DNA from: Apteryx mantelli
Taxonomy: Eukaryota; Chordata; Aves; Apterygiformes; Apterygidae
DNA: 64,000 nt
NCBI RefSeq assembly: GCF_036417845.1
Contig: NC_089990.1
Coordinates: 2,616,001 to 2,680,000 of the forward strand
Direction: 5' to 3'
Position numbers and translations under genes: made by a program. The notes under the pieces were generated by a model. The model saw only the letters and a list, made by a program, of their open reading frames with translations. It was not told the origin of the DNA and ran no database searches. Of this stretch, positions 1-14,800 are shown piece by piece. The stretch's first letter is position 1; each line of letters starts with the position of its first letter.

Positions 1-3000
1 CTGCCTCAGCACGGCCCGAAATATTTGTATTTCACATGCCAGGGCAACAAATACTGTGTATTTGTACCCTGACTCAGATGGCATTTATATTCTACATTTT
101 CAGTGAGGAATGTTTTTAAATATTTGTTATAGTTTTGAAGCAATATACACAGCAAAGAAGTCGATGGAGCTGCGCTGCTTTACTTTCAGTCAGGCTCTGA
201 AAATATTATTGGAAAACTTTAATTATACATGTATCGATTATCTTTCCAGAGAAATGCATATTTTTAAAAACAGAGTAACTAAGTAAAGTAACAATGATTG
301 AAAAAAGACGGAAAATTTCCAAGTGGAAATTTAGTAGAAATAGTAGAAAATTTTCCAAGTATTTCCAGCACCAGGTAGTTTTCACTATCACACTGGCTAA
401 TAACTGCTCTTCTCATGCCCAATGGATGAAATGACTCATACACTAGCTTCACTCTATTTTAAGGCACTAGAATATTCAGTCTCTTTCTGAGATCAGAAAT
501 CATTTTCTGTAATGTATATCATTTGTATCTGTCAGTTCCAGTTGGTTTCCTGTTTACTCCTGCTAATAAAACAGTAACGTCATGAGGCATGTTGTTCTGG
601 TGCCGGGATTTCAATATACGCACCCCATGAGGAGACACAATTGGAACTTTCTAATTCAGGCTTTTGCCTGTTCTATTTCTGTTCTACCTTGTTAGTCTCT
701 TCCTCTTAAATAAAATCTACCTTTAAAGCTTAGTGGGATCTTTTACAGTGAAAATTGCTGTGTTACTCAATGCTCTCTTTCAGCGCCTACCACCTTTATT
801 TCCTCCTACTGTACTATTATGTACCTGTTTTCCCATAAGCTATAAAAATAGTATTTTGCATTACAAAATGGTATAGAAATATAAATATTAGATGTACGAA
901 AGTCTTTAAAAATTATTTTTAAGCCATTCATGGAATTTCAGTGCTTCAAAAAAAGTTTAAATAGAAAGCGGCTCTGATCCTTCAATTTAACTCAAAAAGT
1001 AGTTGATGCAATGTAGCTCAGTGCCATGGAAGCACGAGGAGTCATCCTCGACACCAAGCCCCTTTCTCCTCTTCCCGCTTCAGTAAACAGTAACCACTGC
1101 ATACAGAACATCAAACAGCCTCCTCACTCTTTCAGCTGGCTAAATGGACTGCGGTATATGGTGAATAAATAGTAATTGCATTCTGGAGCTCAAACAGTGG
1201 GATGAATACAACTCCAAGATTGCGGAGTGCCAGCTGCCAACTCATTCAAAACTCCTCTCCTGCTGCAGCGGTTCCCAGGAACAGACTCGCTCCCTAGCCG
1301 CATCCAAGCCGCGAAGAACCTCAAAACAAAGCCGCATTCGTAGGGTGTCTGTTTTCTATTCTGTTCAAAGATTTTTCTCTTTTCTTTTCAACAACGCTTT
1401 GCAATGAATTATAATGGCAAATCACTGGGGATTTAGCTAAGAACCATACCATTTACTCTGCTTTGTCTGCAGTTGATTTAGCTGCATCAAAGACAAAAAA
1501 CGAGTTGTATACAAATAGTGACGAGCAAATCTGAGACAGGTTTCAAGCAGAAATAAGCCAAGAGCAAAAAGTATTGAATCTAAATCCCTTCAGTTTATGG
1601 CAGACAAAGAACCCTGAGAGAAATGGGGAAATGTTTTATGAAGGACAATTTCCAGAAGCCCGAAAGCCAGTTAGGTTCCTGGATCCCACAGAAAGGAGTA
1701 GGAGTAAAAATCACTTCTAAATCCCCTGATGTTTAGTTAGATAACAAAGTTGTCTGTGAAAACCTTCCAAAAAAAAAAGAGGAGGGAGGCGTGCAACAAA
1801 TGTCGTGAAATGAGGTCATTCCAGGAGTAAAAGTATCCCCTCCGGTGATGAGCATTTGTTCCATCAAAAAGGGAGCTCTGAGATGACAACATGAAGTCCA
1901 AAAGCGGAAAATTGATTTGCTACCAAGCACAAGTGTGCGTGAGACATGCAGATCTCTGTCCAATTTACTTTTTGTCTCCGTTACTTTGTTCTGGTAAGCA
2001 GCGTGTGAACACTTGTACAATATACATGGGCTTAAAATTACCTTTTCAGAATGCTTGTGCAATGAATCATCAAATGTCAGAGAATGGGAACATAATTTTC
2101 TAAAGCAAATTCATGCTCAAAATTTTTTTTCTCTCTATTAATCCAAACTGAAAAATACCCACACATATTCAGAGTGAATGAAAGGTTTTATTTAAGACTT
2201 CCATTATTACTGGAAATTTTGTGGTGTTTGGCTACCTAGACTGTATATTGATTGACAAAACTACTAAAGCAAAAACAATGTCCAGAGAACAAATAATCGA
2301 TCCAAATTACAAAGCATAGAGGGTGGGTTTTTTTAATGAACAACTGAGTGAAAACTACATGTGAAGTTAGGATTGCACCAAAACTTTAGTTTAGAAGTCA
2401 TTTAAAACCCTGTTTAATATTTCAAGTGCACTCCATTGGCAAGAAAGGAACCTCTGCTTGCCACTTCAAGGAAAGCCATGGAGATGTCCCTGTCCGAGTG
2501 TCACACTGCTGCCACCGTCCAGCCTTCACGTGTACTCACTCGATAGCGTTTAGACTAAAGAGTGCTTTAATAATGCCAACTGTTGCTGACAATATCAGAC
2601 TGTCCTCTAGATTTGTCTTGAAGTTTTAGAAATAATAGATTTTAAGAAGCAAATCATCCCTGGGGAAACTATTATCTACTCACCTCATAATCTGATGCTA
2701 ATAGGAGATTCTGACAGACTGCAAAGCAGCTCAGTCATTTTCATTCAGAACTTGCAATGATATAATAAACGCTGTCGTAATGAATTCATTTTCTGTCTTT
2801 CCCTTCTCCTGTCGTGAGCACTTTGTTCCCCGCTATTCCCTTTCTCTTACTAGCAGAGATCATAGACCATAAATCAGTCCCACTAAAAACCTTAATTTAT
2901 CTCTGCTAAGAAAAACAAAAAGATTTCTCTAAATAAGGATTCACAAGGAAAGCCTCTTAAAACAGTAAAAAGGCCCACAAGAATTTCCAGTCTGAGCTGT

Positions 3001-4136
3001 ACACACTCCAATTCGGTTTGAATAATAGTTTGATCCATTCTAATCCGAGCAGGACGCCTCAAGACTTTGCTATTATAACCTGCTCTGAAGGAGACGCTAC
3101 CTGGTTGAAAGAAGCCATAAGCGCTCTTTTCGGGTTTGAGCTCCTCTACCGTTACGAACAGTGCAATATTTGCCTTCCCACTCTGCCCGCCTGCCTCTCT
3201 GCAGCTCTGTCTCCAGCAGTTTCACATCTGGTCGGGGTGACGGACCCCAGCCCCAGCAAAACCCAAAATGCCATGTTAACAACCTAAGCTACAGCAGCTG
3301 GATTTAGCTAGCCAGAGCTCTTTTTAAAGCTGGCGACAGAAACTTTTTAGTCCTTCCTAGTTTTATATAGTGTCCCCATCACTACATTGCCTGCTCTAAA
3401 TTCTGGGTTTGATTTACTCCCCCGATTTTACAAAGAAGCAGAAGGATTCGAACAGGCCGTCCCAAGGCATATTTATGGCTTGCGTTATTACCTGTGTGAC
3501 TGGCCTTTCTGTAACACAAGCACCACACGTTCTCAGATGAAGAACAGCAAAATACGAAACTTTAAACTTATACATTCTTACAGAAAGTAGGGTTTAAGTA
3601 ATCTGAGCAGAAATCACTGCCTTCAGTGATAAAAAAATCCAGTCAGCCTACTTATGGCAAGTGCTGTTAATATGAGATTTTAGTTTCACCTTACATAAAA
3701 CTGGAAATAAGTCTTGCTATAAATTTAAGACTTGTTTTTCCTCTTAAAATCAATTGGAGATATGACTATTTTAAGACATTATAGGAAACTGAGCAAAAAA
3801 CATAAGTTCATTAATGATCAGTTTGATGGAATTCAACTGATTATACTTTGGTGAAATTGTGGTGATATTTTTCCCTAAGCATTATAAAAATAGGTATCCT
3901 TCCCATTATCTTGCTCAAGAAAATGATTAAAAAAAAGTGCTTTGCATGTCAAGATCAACACACAAAATGAAAGGATATGTTCAATGAAGTAGTAAACGAG
4001 AGTAAAGAAAAATGGTCCTTCCGATTTTGTAATAGGTAATAAATGGATTTCATTTGAGAAGCTCATAAAGAAAGCTTTCACCTTAGGAAAAACCTTATTC
4101 AACCCAGGGAGATTGGCACATTTAGACTACTAAAGC
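1..4136. other. Noncoding AT-rich stretch
   Basis: No reading frame longer than about 110 codons occurs and none resembles a known protein. I see no tRNA, rRNA or recognisable repeat here. It is probably intergenic, lying far downstream of the syntaxin and BRWD3 genes. Confidence 0.6.
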
Positions 4137-4700
4137 ATAGGACCATGGAAAAACAGAGCTGGAAGGGACCTCAGGAAATCACCTGGTCCATTGCTCTGGA
4201 TCAAGGCAGGCTCAGCCCTCCTGAGTCATTCCTGACAGAGGTTGTTCTGTCCTGTTCTGAAAGATTTCCCACAGTGGAAAATCAATAACTTCCCCAGACA
4301 ATCTATCCTAATGCTTCATATCCTTATAGTTTGAAAGACTTTTCATAATCTCTAACCTGGACCTTGCCTTCTGCATATAACAGCCATCACTTCTTCCATC
4401 ACCTGCATTATCTATTTCCTTCCTCTCTCAGCATCCCAGTATGTACCTGAAGACATGTGTTCCTCCTCTTCCTCCCTGCTAAACAAGCCCAATTCCTTCA
4501 GTCATTCTTCAGAGGTTTCTTTTTCCAGCCAGTCAGTGCAGAATGCAATCACGTCAGAGGTTTAACGCTAGGCAGACCACCAAAAATATTGCAGGTCATT
4601 ACTTGGTTTTCAAAATTGCCCTGCCATGTTTGCTGCCTATCTTCTGTACTTACTGGGCCGATTAAATGCTTGGACAGCTTTGTAAATCCAGTTCAGACTC
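4137..4700 (-). mobile_element. Degraded CR1-type LINE 3' fragment
   Basis: The plus strand reads gagctggaagggacctcagg and then runs through the typical reversed CR1 order: a 'ttccccagacaatctatcctaatgctt' type block, a 'ctaacctggaccttgcc' block, and 'ctaaacaagcccaattcctt' near 4480. The element sense strand is therefore minus, with its 3' end near 4137. It is diverged and carries no open reading frame. Confidence 0.75.
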
Positions 4701-7700
4701 TATTTTCATATCTGCAATGCAAAGTGCCATGGCCAACGTGCTTTACATTTCCTAATAGATGCTTATTAAAACAGCACTGAAACAAGCATCTTGGGTTCCC
4801 TTTTTCATCATTCCCTAAGGCAGTTCTAGCACATTCCCACATGCTGCTTCATTACCCTCCTTGCATTTTGTGCATCCTCACTGCGGCAAGCAGAGAAAAG
4901 ATAGTAATTTACCAGTGATATCACAGTAAAATATAACAATTCCCCAAAATGATGTGAATATAGTTTATTGGCCCAAAATCCCCTTATGCTGGTTCTGTTC
5001 CTGGCCCTAGAGAAATACAAGCTGCACTGCGCTATACAGCAAGGTGGAGACACTAAGCTCTTAGTGGTAGTAAGATAAAATTCTCCATCAGCGCTTGATG
5101 TAGCTTTCTTTGCACTTTGTATCATATTTCCAGATGACCCCAAAGAAAGAAGGACTTATCTGTTAACTTTTCGTTGGAGCTCTTGGAAATAAATGCTTAA
5201 AACAGAAGGTGTCTTCTCACAGGTTAATTTTACCTCCATGTACGTAGCACAAAGATAAAGTCAGATTTTATTTGATGGAGAAGGTCTGCTGAGTATCTTA
5301 CCGTTTAGTCAATACCGGAATCTAACTTTGTAGAAGTTTCATATAATGGTTAAAGCCCAATATGATTTTGGTAATCAAGTGGTATTTACTGAGGTAACAC
5401 ATGCCACAGTCAGATACAGCTCCATACGCAAGATGCCTGAAGACCTTTTTCAGCTTGAAGCCATTGATACAGGTGTAGCTGTGGACATAGAAGATGAAGG
5501 AATTTGACAAACTATTAGAAGTTACTAACACAGTCATCAATGTCAGCTAAATAGGTATTAATGTTTATAGTCAACTAATATCACATGGTTCTTGAAAACT
5601 CTGAATAGAAATCACCAAAGCAATCTTGATAAATCTCAAGAAGCAACAAAGATATCTTAAGTTTTTCAACAGAAGAACATGAAAACCATCAAATCCATAA
5701 CAGCCTAAACCATTGCAACATACCAGTGGAAACGTAGTCAAGTTTAATGAACAACGAAGCATAAGACATTGCATGAATAATGAGGAAGGTGACCAAATAT
5801 GACAAAGAAAACTAATGACAGTATGAATGTTAGAAGTAACAGAAGAGAATTAAAGACTAAAAATAGTCAGAAAGATGCCTGCTTTGGTGGAAAAGAAGTA
5901 TTCTCCCCAGGTGGTGCCTCTTGGCCTCCTGTCTGTATCACACCAATTGAGTCAACTCAGTACAAGCTGGGTTGTTTTATGGTTCATCTGCTGTTTATTT
6001 CTCTGGCTACATTTAACGCAAGCGTTTAGCACTTCAGAGGTTTCAGGGTTTGTGTAGGTGCCTCACACTCCTCCCAACATTATGAAACCATTAACTATTT
6101 GCTGTAGCAAACAAAAGGGAAGTCAAACCAGCTATGGCTTTAATACATATTTGTAATTGATTTTATATGAATGATAAGTCAGCACGGACTAGAAAAGCAT
6201 TAAGAATTAGGCATCTCCAGCACTGGTAACAGCACCTTCTTTCAAAGTGCTGTTTTCTCCTCAGCCAAATTGAACCGTGTGGCCAGCCTAACCCTGCGGC
6301 AGAGATCTGCACTTCTGCAACTCACGAATTCAGGTGGATCAGACAAAAAAGGGGCAGTGAATGCTATGAATACAACAAGAGATAGAGAAAACATGGATTT
6401 ACTGTGAATTATCAAGAGCTGCATAGTGCAAGACTTGATCTTCATTCCCAGAAAAACAAGCTGAAACTACCATTTGTGCTAACAGTATCATGTCTTTGTT
6501 AGATATTCCCATTCTTTAAACCTAGCTTTCTGCAAACAGCCAATAGCTTCAATAAAATCTCTGTGCAAATATCAGCCTTAGCAATGCAAATGAAGGATAA
6601 ATCATACCAAAAATGGGAATGCTGAGGAGCCGAGATTTCCCCATTTGCTTTTATTGATGTATAAATAAAAATCTTGCTATTCCAGTGGATGTCTTCAGTG
6701 ACAGGACAGATTTGAAAGGCATCTAGGTACTTGCAGATGGAGACTGACACATCTTGGGATCTTCAGAAATTCCTGGGTGCCCATCTGTATGTGGCCATCT
6801 AGTGATATAATACTGAGTTTAAATTTTTGGTTTTAGGGCCTTCCTAACACTCAAGGTGTGGGAGCATCTCACAGGCAAGGGGAAAAGCTGCTGTGAAATT
6901 CCCAGCCATTTAATTAAGGAACGGTGAGTTTAATATTTCAACTGTCTATATCTGCTAATTATAATGCTTGGGGCTTAGAATCATTGAAATATTATTAATT
7001 CCGAGGTACAGCTGAGAAGTTACTTAGATTCAGGACAAAGTCTGTCCTACTACATTTTATCCTACTGAATAACAAAATTCTGTTTTGGACCAAGAGCAAG
7101 GAAGGAATCCAGATATGTGGAACCAGAGTTACCAAAGGCTTGGCCTCCTTCTCTCTGAAGAGAGCGCTTCAGACATCGTTGAGTGAACAGAGATGTGAAA
7201 AAGTAAGAAGTATTTCAGTGTGGAAATAAAATTCCAAAGTTTCCCTCAAATCCCCCAGACCCTAATAGACCTTTCTGTGCTCCCAGAGCATCCAGCACCT
7301 GGTACTGCAGCTCAGGCTGCACCGCTGACCCTGGCTCACTGCTACGTCCCCGGCTACACTCCCTTCTAACAGACACAGAAAATGTACAGGAAGAATAGTG
7401 CTCCTTGGAGAAGTGCTGATTTTTGAATGGATTTCAATGATGAAATATATCTGGCTTCCAGATAGATAATCATATCAGGGGAAGTGGTTAACCTCTCAGC
7501 CTGTCCCCCACCAACGTACAAGATCTCATTCAGATTTACCAAGTTTCCAGCACTCCAAAGCGCGATGGGGCGCAAGGGCATCCCGTCACTGGCACCTGTG
7601 CCATGAGATAGTTCACATACACACTGGCTATATTTGCTCACGTAAAAAGGAAAAAAAACAAGTGCAGAGATTAAAAGTGCTGGAAACAAACTGATGGAAA

Positions 7701-8822
7701 TTCCAAATCTTGGCTGTCAACAAACAGTGCCATATAGAAAAGTTTCTCTGGTACATGCCATTGCCATTTGATACTTTTGTTATTTATGTGGAATGATGAA
7801 AACTCTTTCCTGATGTCCGCTGCTACCCCAGGATAACCAAGCAGATCAAAATGAACTTCAGCTGGCTGTGTTTTTGTATAAACACCATCATGACTTCCTA
7901 CCCAATTTTTTTTCCTTCTCTTTTTTTGTTGTATGTTTGAAAAGTACTTGCAGGGAGAAATTAATTTGTTACTGACGCATGACTTCCCACTGCAGCCCCC
8001 GGCAGACCTGCACGGCCGGCAGGACGTGACTGCCTGCCACCCACTGCTGTAGCGCAGGTCCCTGCAAGCCACCAGCTGACTGCAACTTTCGGAAGTCCAG
8101 ACACATCGCTGGACTCCCCATCATCGCTAATTAGCTCCCGTCTCAGATGGAAAATTAATTATTTGTGAGGTTGACCATAAGGTCTAGGATTGACACCTGT
8201 GTAGATAGACCGCTCCCAGTCAGATCATACTTTTGCCTTTTGCCCTCCCCTTTAACTCACATGGTCACTGCAGAAAGCATCCAGCACAAGAGGTATTTGC
8301 ACCAGAAGTTCTTGAAAATAAAGCTCATGTGAAGGAAATGGAGAAAAGTACAAACAGTCTCACCAGAATCTGTTTTGTCATATTTGCTTTAGATCTTTTG
8401 CAGATGATTACATAAACTGATCAACCGGGTATAAAATCAGCTCCCAGAAAGCTAGAAATTATTTCTAACCTCAAATTTCATGCAAAAAGTATGCCAATGC
8501 ATCATTAAAGTAAATAATCACTTACCTGCCCAGTAATCCCAAGTTAAGATTTAAGTATTACTTTTTCTAGTCTCTGGGTTATTAAAACTTATTATCAAAA
8601 GAATGTCTAAAAAAATGCAGACTGGAATTAATTTCTTAAGGGCTTTAATTTCTTCTGAAATTAATTAGGACTACACATAGTCCTCAGATCTGAGTTTAGC
8701 ATTCAGTACAGTTTGTTACTGTAATCAGGGCTATGTAAGTATCTAGAGGGACACAGAAGTTCAGTGTACTCTGTAGTACAATCCGTACTAAATTTCAGTT
8801 TAATTAGTTTTAAAGCCAAATT

Positions 8823-8833
8823 CCCCCCCCCCC
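8823..8833. repeat. Poly-C run
   Basis: An uninterrupted run of 11 C bases. It is a simple homopolymer with no other evidence of function. Confidence 0.9.
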
Positions 8834-10542
8834 GCTTCCAGCCCTTTACAAGTGGCTTCAATTTACTGTATTTCTACAGAATCATTTTATTCAGATGCGT
8901 CCCTATCCAAAGGCCACTAAAAAGAAAATGGAATTCTTGACAATGATTCAGTGAGAGCAGCGTAACTCACTCACTTGCTAACATGAGTGTGTCTTTTGCA
9001 TCCAGAAGCCACTGGTGTTATAACCTCATGTTATTACTCCAGGCAATATTAGGCTTACATAATGTAAGCTTAATGGGGAGTCCCTATATGTGGCAAAATT
9101 ATTAATTCCTTCCTGAAAAAGAATTTCACAGGATAACAGTGCTATTTGCAATTGCCTCCAGACATCCACTGCCACAGCCTCCAAGAGGGCACCCAGTCTT
9201 CCATCCACAGCTACTCGTCGTTTCTCAGACGGGACCGAACGTAACTCTCTTGGTGCACCACCACATGCTGCTCAGCTTGCAGACTTGTATATTAAGTCAC
9301 TAAGCTGAATTTATGGGAGGGTATTAAGATAAACAACTATGGGAAAGGTTGTGACTTCTTCCTGAAGAACCTCTTCACATCCAGCTAAGTGGCAGAGATA
9401 TCAAGTTTGCCATGATCTTTGGGAATAAGCAATAAAAAAGAAAAATAATAGAGAAGTAATTAACTTGGTTGCCATGGGAGGACAGGTCTACCTTAGGCCA
9501 GCTCTGTCACAAGGGGTCCAGCTCGAGGTCTGAGTCTGTGCAAGGCTGTCATTCAACCTGCTACATATGGTGATAACAACGGCTGCTCTTACAAAGCAGG
9601 GTGAAAGGTATAGCAAGTTTAAGGGCTTAATTGCATTGCACCAAAGACAGAGGAGGACTCTGTTTCTCACATGTGCCTGCTTTCTCTGACCTGATGCCTG
9701 AATTTGCCCGTCACTAAGAAACTATTATTACCAGACTTCTCTCTCAACAGCTCTTACTCATTGCACATCTTTCTGTGCAAAACTGTCCAGGCCTCTGGCA
9801 GCACAATTTTAACAAATGAATGGGAAAAGATTCATTGCTAATAAAAATGCTGAAAAGGCACTGAATATGAAGAAAAAACACAAAAAAGATAATCTTTTTG
9901 GACAAGAGACTCATCAGTACAGAGCCAGAGGCACGCATACCTCACTCTCCCCCAGTCATTATCATCGCCATTAATTCTGTGTCCCCTCAGGGAACGGCTG
10001 CGATCCCAGCAACACAGGACCTCGATCTGGGTTGCTACAGTGTCTGGCTTTTGCTTTATAACCAGGGTTTGGATGTGCTCAGGGGCTGAGGAGCACCAGA
10101 GTCCCCCGCCGTTGTATGGCGTGGTCCGGGAGCAGACGGCGACAGCTTGTTCCCTCCCTGCACCCCCGGGCTGTGCCAGCAGCGGGACATTCCCACCAAG
10201 GCTTGGGCTGCAGCGCGGAGACTCCGTGGAGGACCCCACAGTCCATCCCGCATGGAGGGATGGAGCGAGGCAGGCTGTTTTATCTCTCCTTTTCACGTTG
10301 GGGCTGCCTTCAGCCCTGAGAAGCCGGGATGGGACTGTGCAGAGAGCTCTGTTTGGAGCGGACTGCACATGGAGACAAGCCGCACTGGGAGCGCTCAGCG
10401 GGAACGTGCATCTGCACACACAGCATACCTCCGGAGCGCCTTAAAACTACCTTTGATTTTGAGGATGCACTCCTCCTCAAATACGTTTTGCATCTGGATA
10501 GAGCATCTGCTGCTCTTTTCTATCTTTGATGGAGACAAAACA

Positions 10543-10598
10543 AGCATGCACGCAGAAACACAGAGGTGCATGCAGAAACACGGAGATGCACGCAGGAG
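10543..10598. repeat. Short minisatellite, about 20-base unit x 2.7
   Basis: Imperfect tandem copies of a unit like tgcatgcagaaacacggaga are seen: gcatgcacgcagaaacacag, then aggtgcatgcagaaacacgg, then a partial agatgcacgcaggaga. Confidence 0.75.
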
Positions 10599-11829
10599 AA
10601 AGTACCCAGTTTGCTTACTCAGGCACTCTTGGGGATATGACAGCAGGGTTTCAGCTGTCATCCTTTAGATTGCCTACAGCAAAAGATTACAGTACTGAAA
10701 AAAATGAGGCTGCAGACATACTACTTACAAAACAAACTGCTAGCTAACATGCTCTCGGCATCCTCCTGGTATGCAAGACACAACCGTTAAAACAAATAGT
10801 TTGCCCAAATCCTTCGAAAGAAGCTACTAAGCAAACTGGTTTGTCACTGTCTCTTCTCTAGCAGAAAAAGCATCTAAGGCCCTGATCTTCCACATGCTTG
10901 TTTTAAAAAGTACATTATGGAGCACATATTTTTTAGGTTACTGAGGTGCCTTCAGGTACAGAGAAATACTTAATGGGCTTTTCAGAAGCATTTTGTGCTC
11001 CCTGCTCCAAAGGATTTCAGTACGGTCTGAGTTCAGCTCACTGTAAGTCCAGGTAAGTTAATTGTTCTTGATGAGCAGATCCAGCTGCAGTAAGATGGAA
11101 AGTGAGACAGTCTCATATACACCAACGTCTGTATCTTTTTGTGAGCGTCAGGTGACCTTAATGTGGGTTTCTATTGCACCCAGAACCTTTACCTTACTAA
11201 CTGGTTAACAGACATATTTTGGTCTCATTTTCTCAGAACATAACAAAGAATTAGGAAAAAAACAGAGTGCAGCTACTTTGAGGGTCTGTTGAAAACCTAA
11301 TCATTGCTGTGAATATGACACATAACGCTACTACTAGAAACTTAAAGAGAAGCAGGATTCTCACAAATAGGTTCTTGTTTCATTTTATATATGTCTAGAC
11401 ACTGTCCAGCTTTAGCATTTAGGTAATAAAGTCGAGGTGGTTTTCTTAAATCCATACAAAACATCCTTAGCATCCATCTGAAGATGAGCAAGGAGAATTT
11501 CTTGCATGCTCACTGTTACTACAATGGTTCAAAATGCTTCTGTGGTAATCTTGGCCATTACCACTAGGTCAGAGGAAGCAAGATATTGATGTTGGCCTCT
11601 GCAAACACATACGGCAGATGGAGACAGCGGGGGAGGCTTTCGCAGGGGCACTGTTCAACTGCCAGAGCGCCCAAGGTAAAAGGAAGTTGGCAGAGAGCTG
11701 AGGGGGGAGAGATCTCTGCCTAGATCCATGCTCCCGATGGGCCATCTGAGCAGAAAAAAATTCATCTCAGCATCTCACCCGGATGGTCTGGGTCCTCCCA
11801 CTCCCAAGAGGAGGGAAGCTGGGCTACGG

Positions 11830-11876
11830 ACCTCAGCTCTAAACCAGAGTCTCTTACCTCAGCTCTAAACCAGAGG
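11830..11876. repeat. 26-base tandem duplication
   Basis: The 20-mer acctcagctctaaaccagag occurs at 11830-11849 and again, unchanged, at 11856-11875 with a 6-base spacer. This indicates a recent local duplication of 26 bases. Confidence 0.85.
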
Positions 11877-14800
11877 CTGGACAGAGACCCATTCAGCCTG
11901 GCTTGGACCTTCTTCTGGTCCAGGGGCCCCAAAATTTGCAGGTGACCCTCAGGCGAGCTTCAAAAACAGGATGTCCCTGAGTGTCTGGCCAGCACTACAG
12001 ATCTGTGTCTGCGTGACACACTGCTGAATTGAAATTTCAAAGGGCTTATATAAGCCTGCAATTAAAGAGTTGATGACTCAACATCTTCAGTGATGCAAGA
12101 ACAAATCTGTCAAAACCCTGTTGAGTAAGAGGCAGTTATATAGTATTTGAAGAACACTTTGATTGAAACTTTCAGCCTTCCTTGAATATTACCTAAAGGT
12201 TCTTTGATCTTGTTCAAACCTGAGGCCAAGTTGCCTGTTGGGAGACAAAGGGATGTTCTTTCTGTCATCTCTTTTGTCTCCCTTACTTTGACCATCTGAA
12301 AAGTATTCTTGTGGAACACATCATGCACCATGCGGTTGTTAGTCATTTTTCAGAATAAAGACAGGGCTTTTACCCCCAAACATTTTAATGAAAGAATAAA
12401 CTAAACAGGAACTCACTGTTTCTGCAATAGAAGGCTGATAGTTTATCCCTGAGGCTAGGCAGTCGTTCATTAGAAAATTCAGATGCTGGAAGGGCTCCCT
12501 TCATTCCTGGACTGCAACAGAAACATAATGAGAATCACAAATTAAACAATAAAACAGACATTCTGCACACATCAGACAAAACCTGCTTCCTATTCCTCAT
12601 TTATGCTCAGATTTACATCCAAGCAAAGTGACAAGCGTATCAACTCAAATATATTGCAGCATTTTCCATTCCAAGACAAAAACAACCCCTTTCCTGCCTT
12701 TCATTTAAAAACTTGGGCATAAATTATTCTCCTGGAGCTCTGGGACACAGGGCAGAGGAGAAGGGTACAAGAAGCCTTCCCCAAGCTGCCTTGCCTGCTC
12801 CAAAGCCAGCCACAACTGCACAGGAGACCGAATGCCACTGCAGCGCCCAGGCATTGCTCCCTACGCTCCTGTCCCAAAGACTGCACCAGCCGCAGGGTCC
12901 TGGCTGGCAATAACAATTCCCCAGGGGGCCTCATCCTGCCCCACGTGTCACCATAACACCCCGGCCCATAAGCAATGCCTGGGGAATGGCTGCAATAACC
13001 TGAAAGGAGAAATCTCCAGCGTTAATGCTTTCAGGGCGCTCCCCAGGCGTTTCTTCTGCTTGGGTCCGTATCCTCGGAAGAAATGGGAGTTGCGCTTACT
13101 TTCAGCTGAGTTTCTCACCTCATGGTTGTCACAGGCATAGACGCAACATAGCGCATTGCCCTAGGTAAGAAAATCTGTGTTCCTGTTTCCACTTGCAAAG
13201 TATTTTTTATTCAGGGCTTTGCAGAATTCTCCATTTCCCCCACAAACCCCATTTAAAACTTGACCTTTGTGCAAAATCCCACAGCTGGAATATCTTAATA
13301 AAAGTTACTGATTGTTATTTATTTTTACTTCCCCTATTTCTCAGCAAGGACATAGCTCTCAGTCAGACACTGCCTAGGCAGGTATTTGGTATCTCCCTTC
13401 CCTTGTCTTTTTAAATTTGTTCTTAACTATGAGAAGACTACCTGTTGTATTCATTCTGTTAAACTCTGGCTCTTTGACAAATCAAAGCAATTTTGGGCAA
13501 GACCTGGCTTACTCCCCGCAAGGCTTAGATCCGAAATGCTGGTGTGCACAGTGCTCCCCACACCAGCCTTCCTCTCCTACCAAAGACACTTCAGCAACAG
13601 TTCTATGAAGATTCACTAGAAGGCAGTGTAGGAGAAAATTTCGTACGCACATTTTATTCCAAAAGGCACCAGTAACAAACCAAATTAATGGATTTTATAA
13701 GATAGAGACCCTTGTAATAAACATGAACTGCTTTGTCCTAGATTTTTTTTTTTTTTGATTTTCACTCATTCACAATACAAAGAGACATGGAGATCAAACT
13801 TTGACACTATCAGGGAAATCTGATAGAAATGTTTTAACACTGGCAAACACAATTTATTTCATGCCTTTTGGAGAAAGGCCTTAAAAAGGATCCAAAATGG
13901 AGATGTCACAAGGTCACAAAGTTACGAGCAGGCACAGCAGAGCATCTTACAGCACAGAGTATTCCAACATCTGCATTCCCACCTCAGTTCTACCTATTAT
14001 ATCTCACTTTGGAGGAGGGGACAAGGGGCTGTTTTCTGCAGAAAGAGCCAGCAGTCTCTCATGTTACTAAGGAAGCTTTTTTTAATTCCCTTTGCCAAGC
14101 TGAGTAAGTCCAGGCTTTCAGAGCTGGATGATGCATTCATTTTGTTCAAGTGGGACAAAGCGCACTGCTCTGTCTCATGGTGATGATTAACGCATCGCTA
14201 TTTCCTGAGGCTATTAAAGCAGCATCTTCCACTTGTGGAACGAAAGTTTGGGGCTGGCCACCTGCACATAGGATATGTACGCATGAGAAATAAGAGTAGG
14301 CATCATTTCTATAACCAGCATTTATGCTGGCATTCACAAATGCAGCATTACTTAAGTGAAAGAAGAAACCAGAATACCCTAAAATTAAGCTTTTTGGAAT
14401 ATCAATAATTAGCTATGTAGAACAGTCAGACTGGATAGCCTGTACCAGTTTATGCCAGTACATTTGTTCTGATAAAGTAAAAATGAAAGCAAATCAGGAG
14501 CTAAAGGAAAAGCTAAAGTGAGGAGCTAAAATGGAAAGTATTCTGCTGAAGAATATGTGAAAACATATGACAATTTTATTAATGATGATGCAAAAAAGTG
14601 TCACCCTGATTTTGAATCCCTAGAACATACACAGATCCAGAATGAAGTCACAAATGAACAAGGTAAGCTCTGCAGAGAAAAATACATTGATTAGAATAGC
14701 TGCGACAGTGAGGAGAACTGGTGAGTTTTGAACACTTCTTAAAGTCCTCGCAGCAAATTGAAACAGCAAACTTCTTCAAAACCAGATGGAAGTTGAAAAC

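Noticed and set aside
3435-3470. tRNA-like T-loop 'ggattcgaac' on the reverse strand
   Set aside because: There is no matching acceptor stem, D-arm or anticodon arm around it.
9838-10668. Overlapping frames of 193 codons (minus) and 173 codons (plus)
   Set aside because: Neither resembles a known protein, they occlude each other, and the composition suggests a locally GC-rich noncoding patch.
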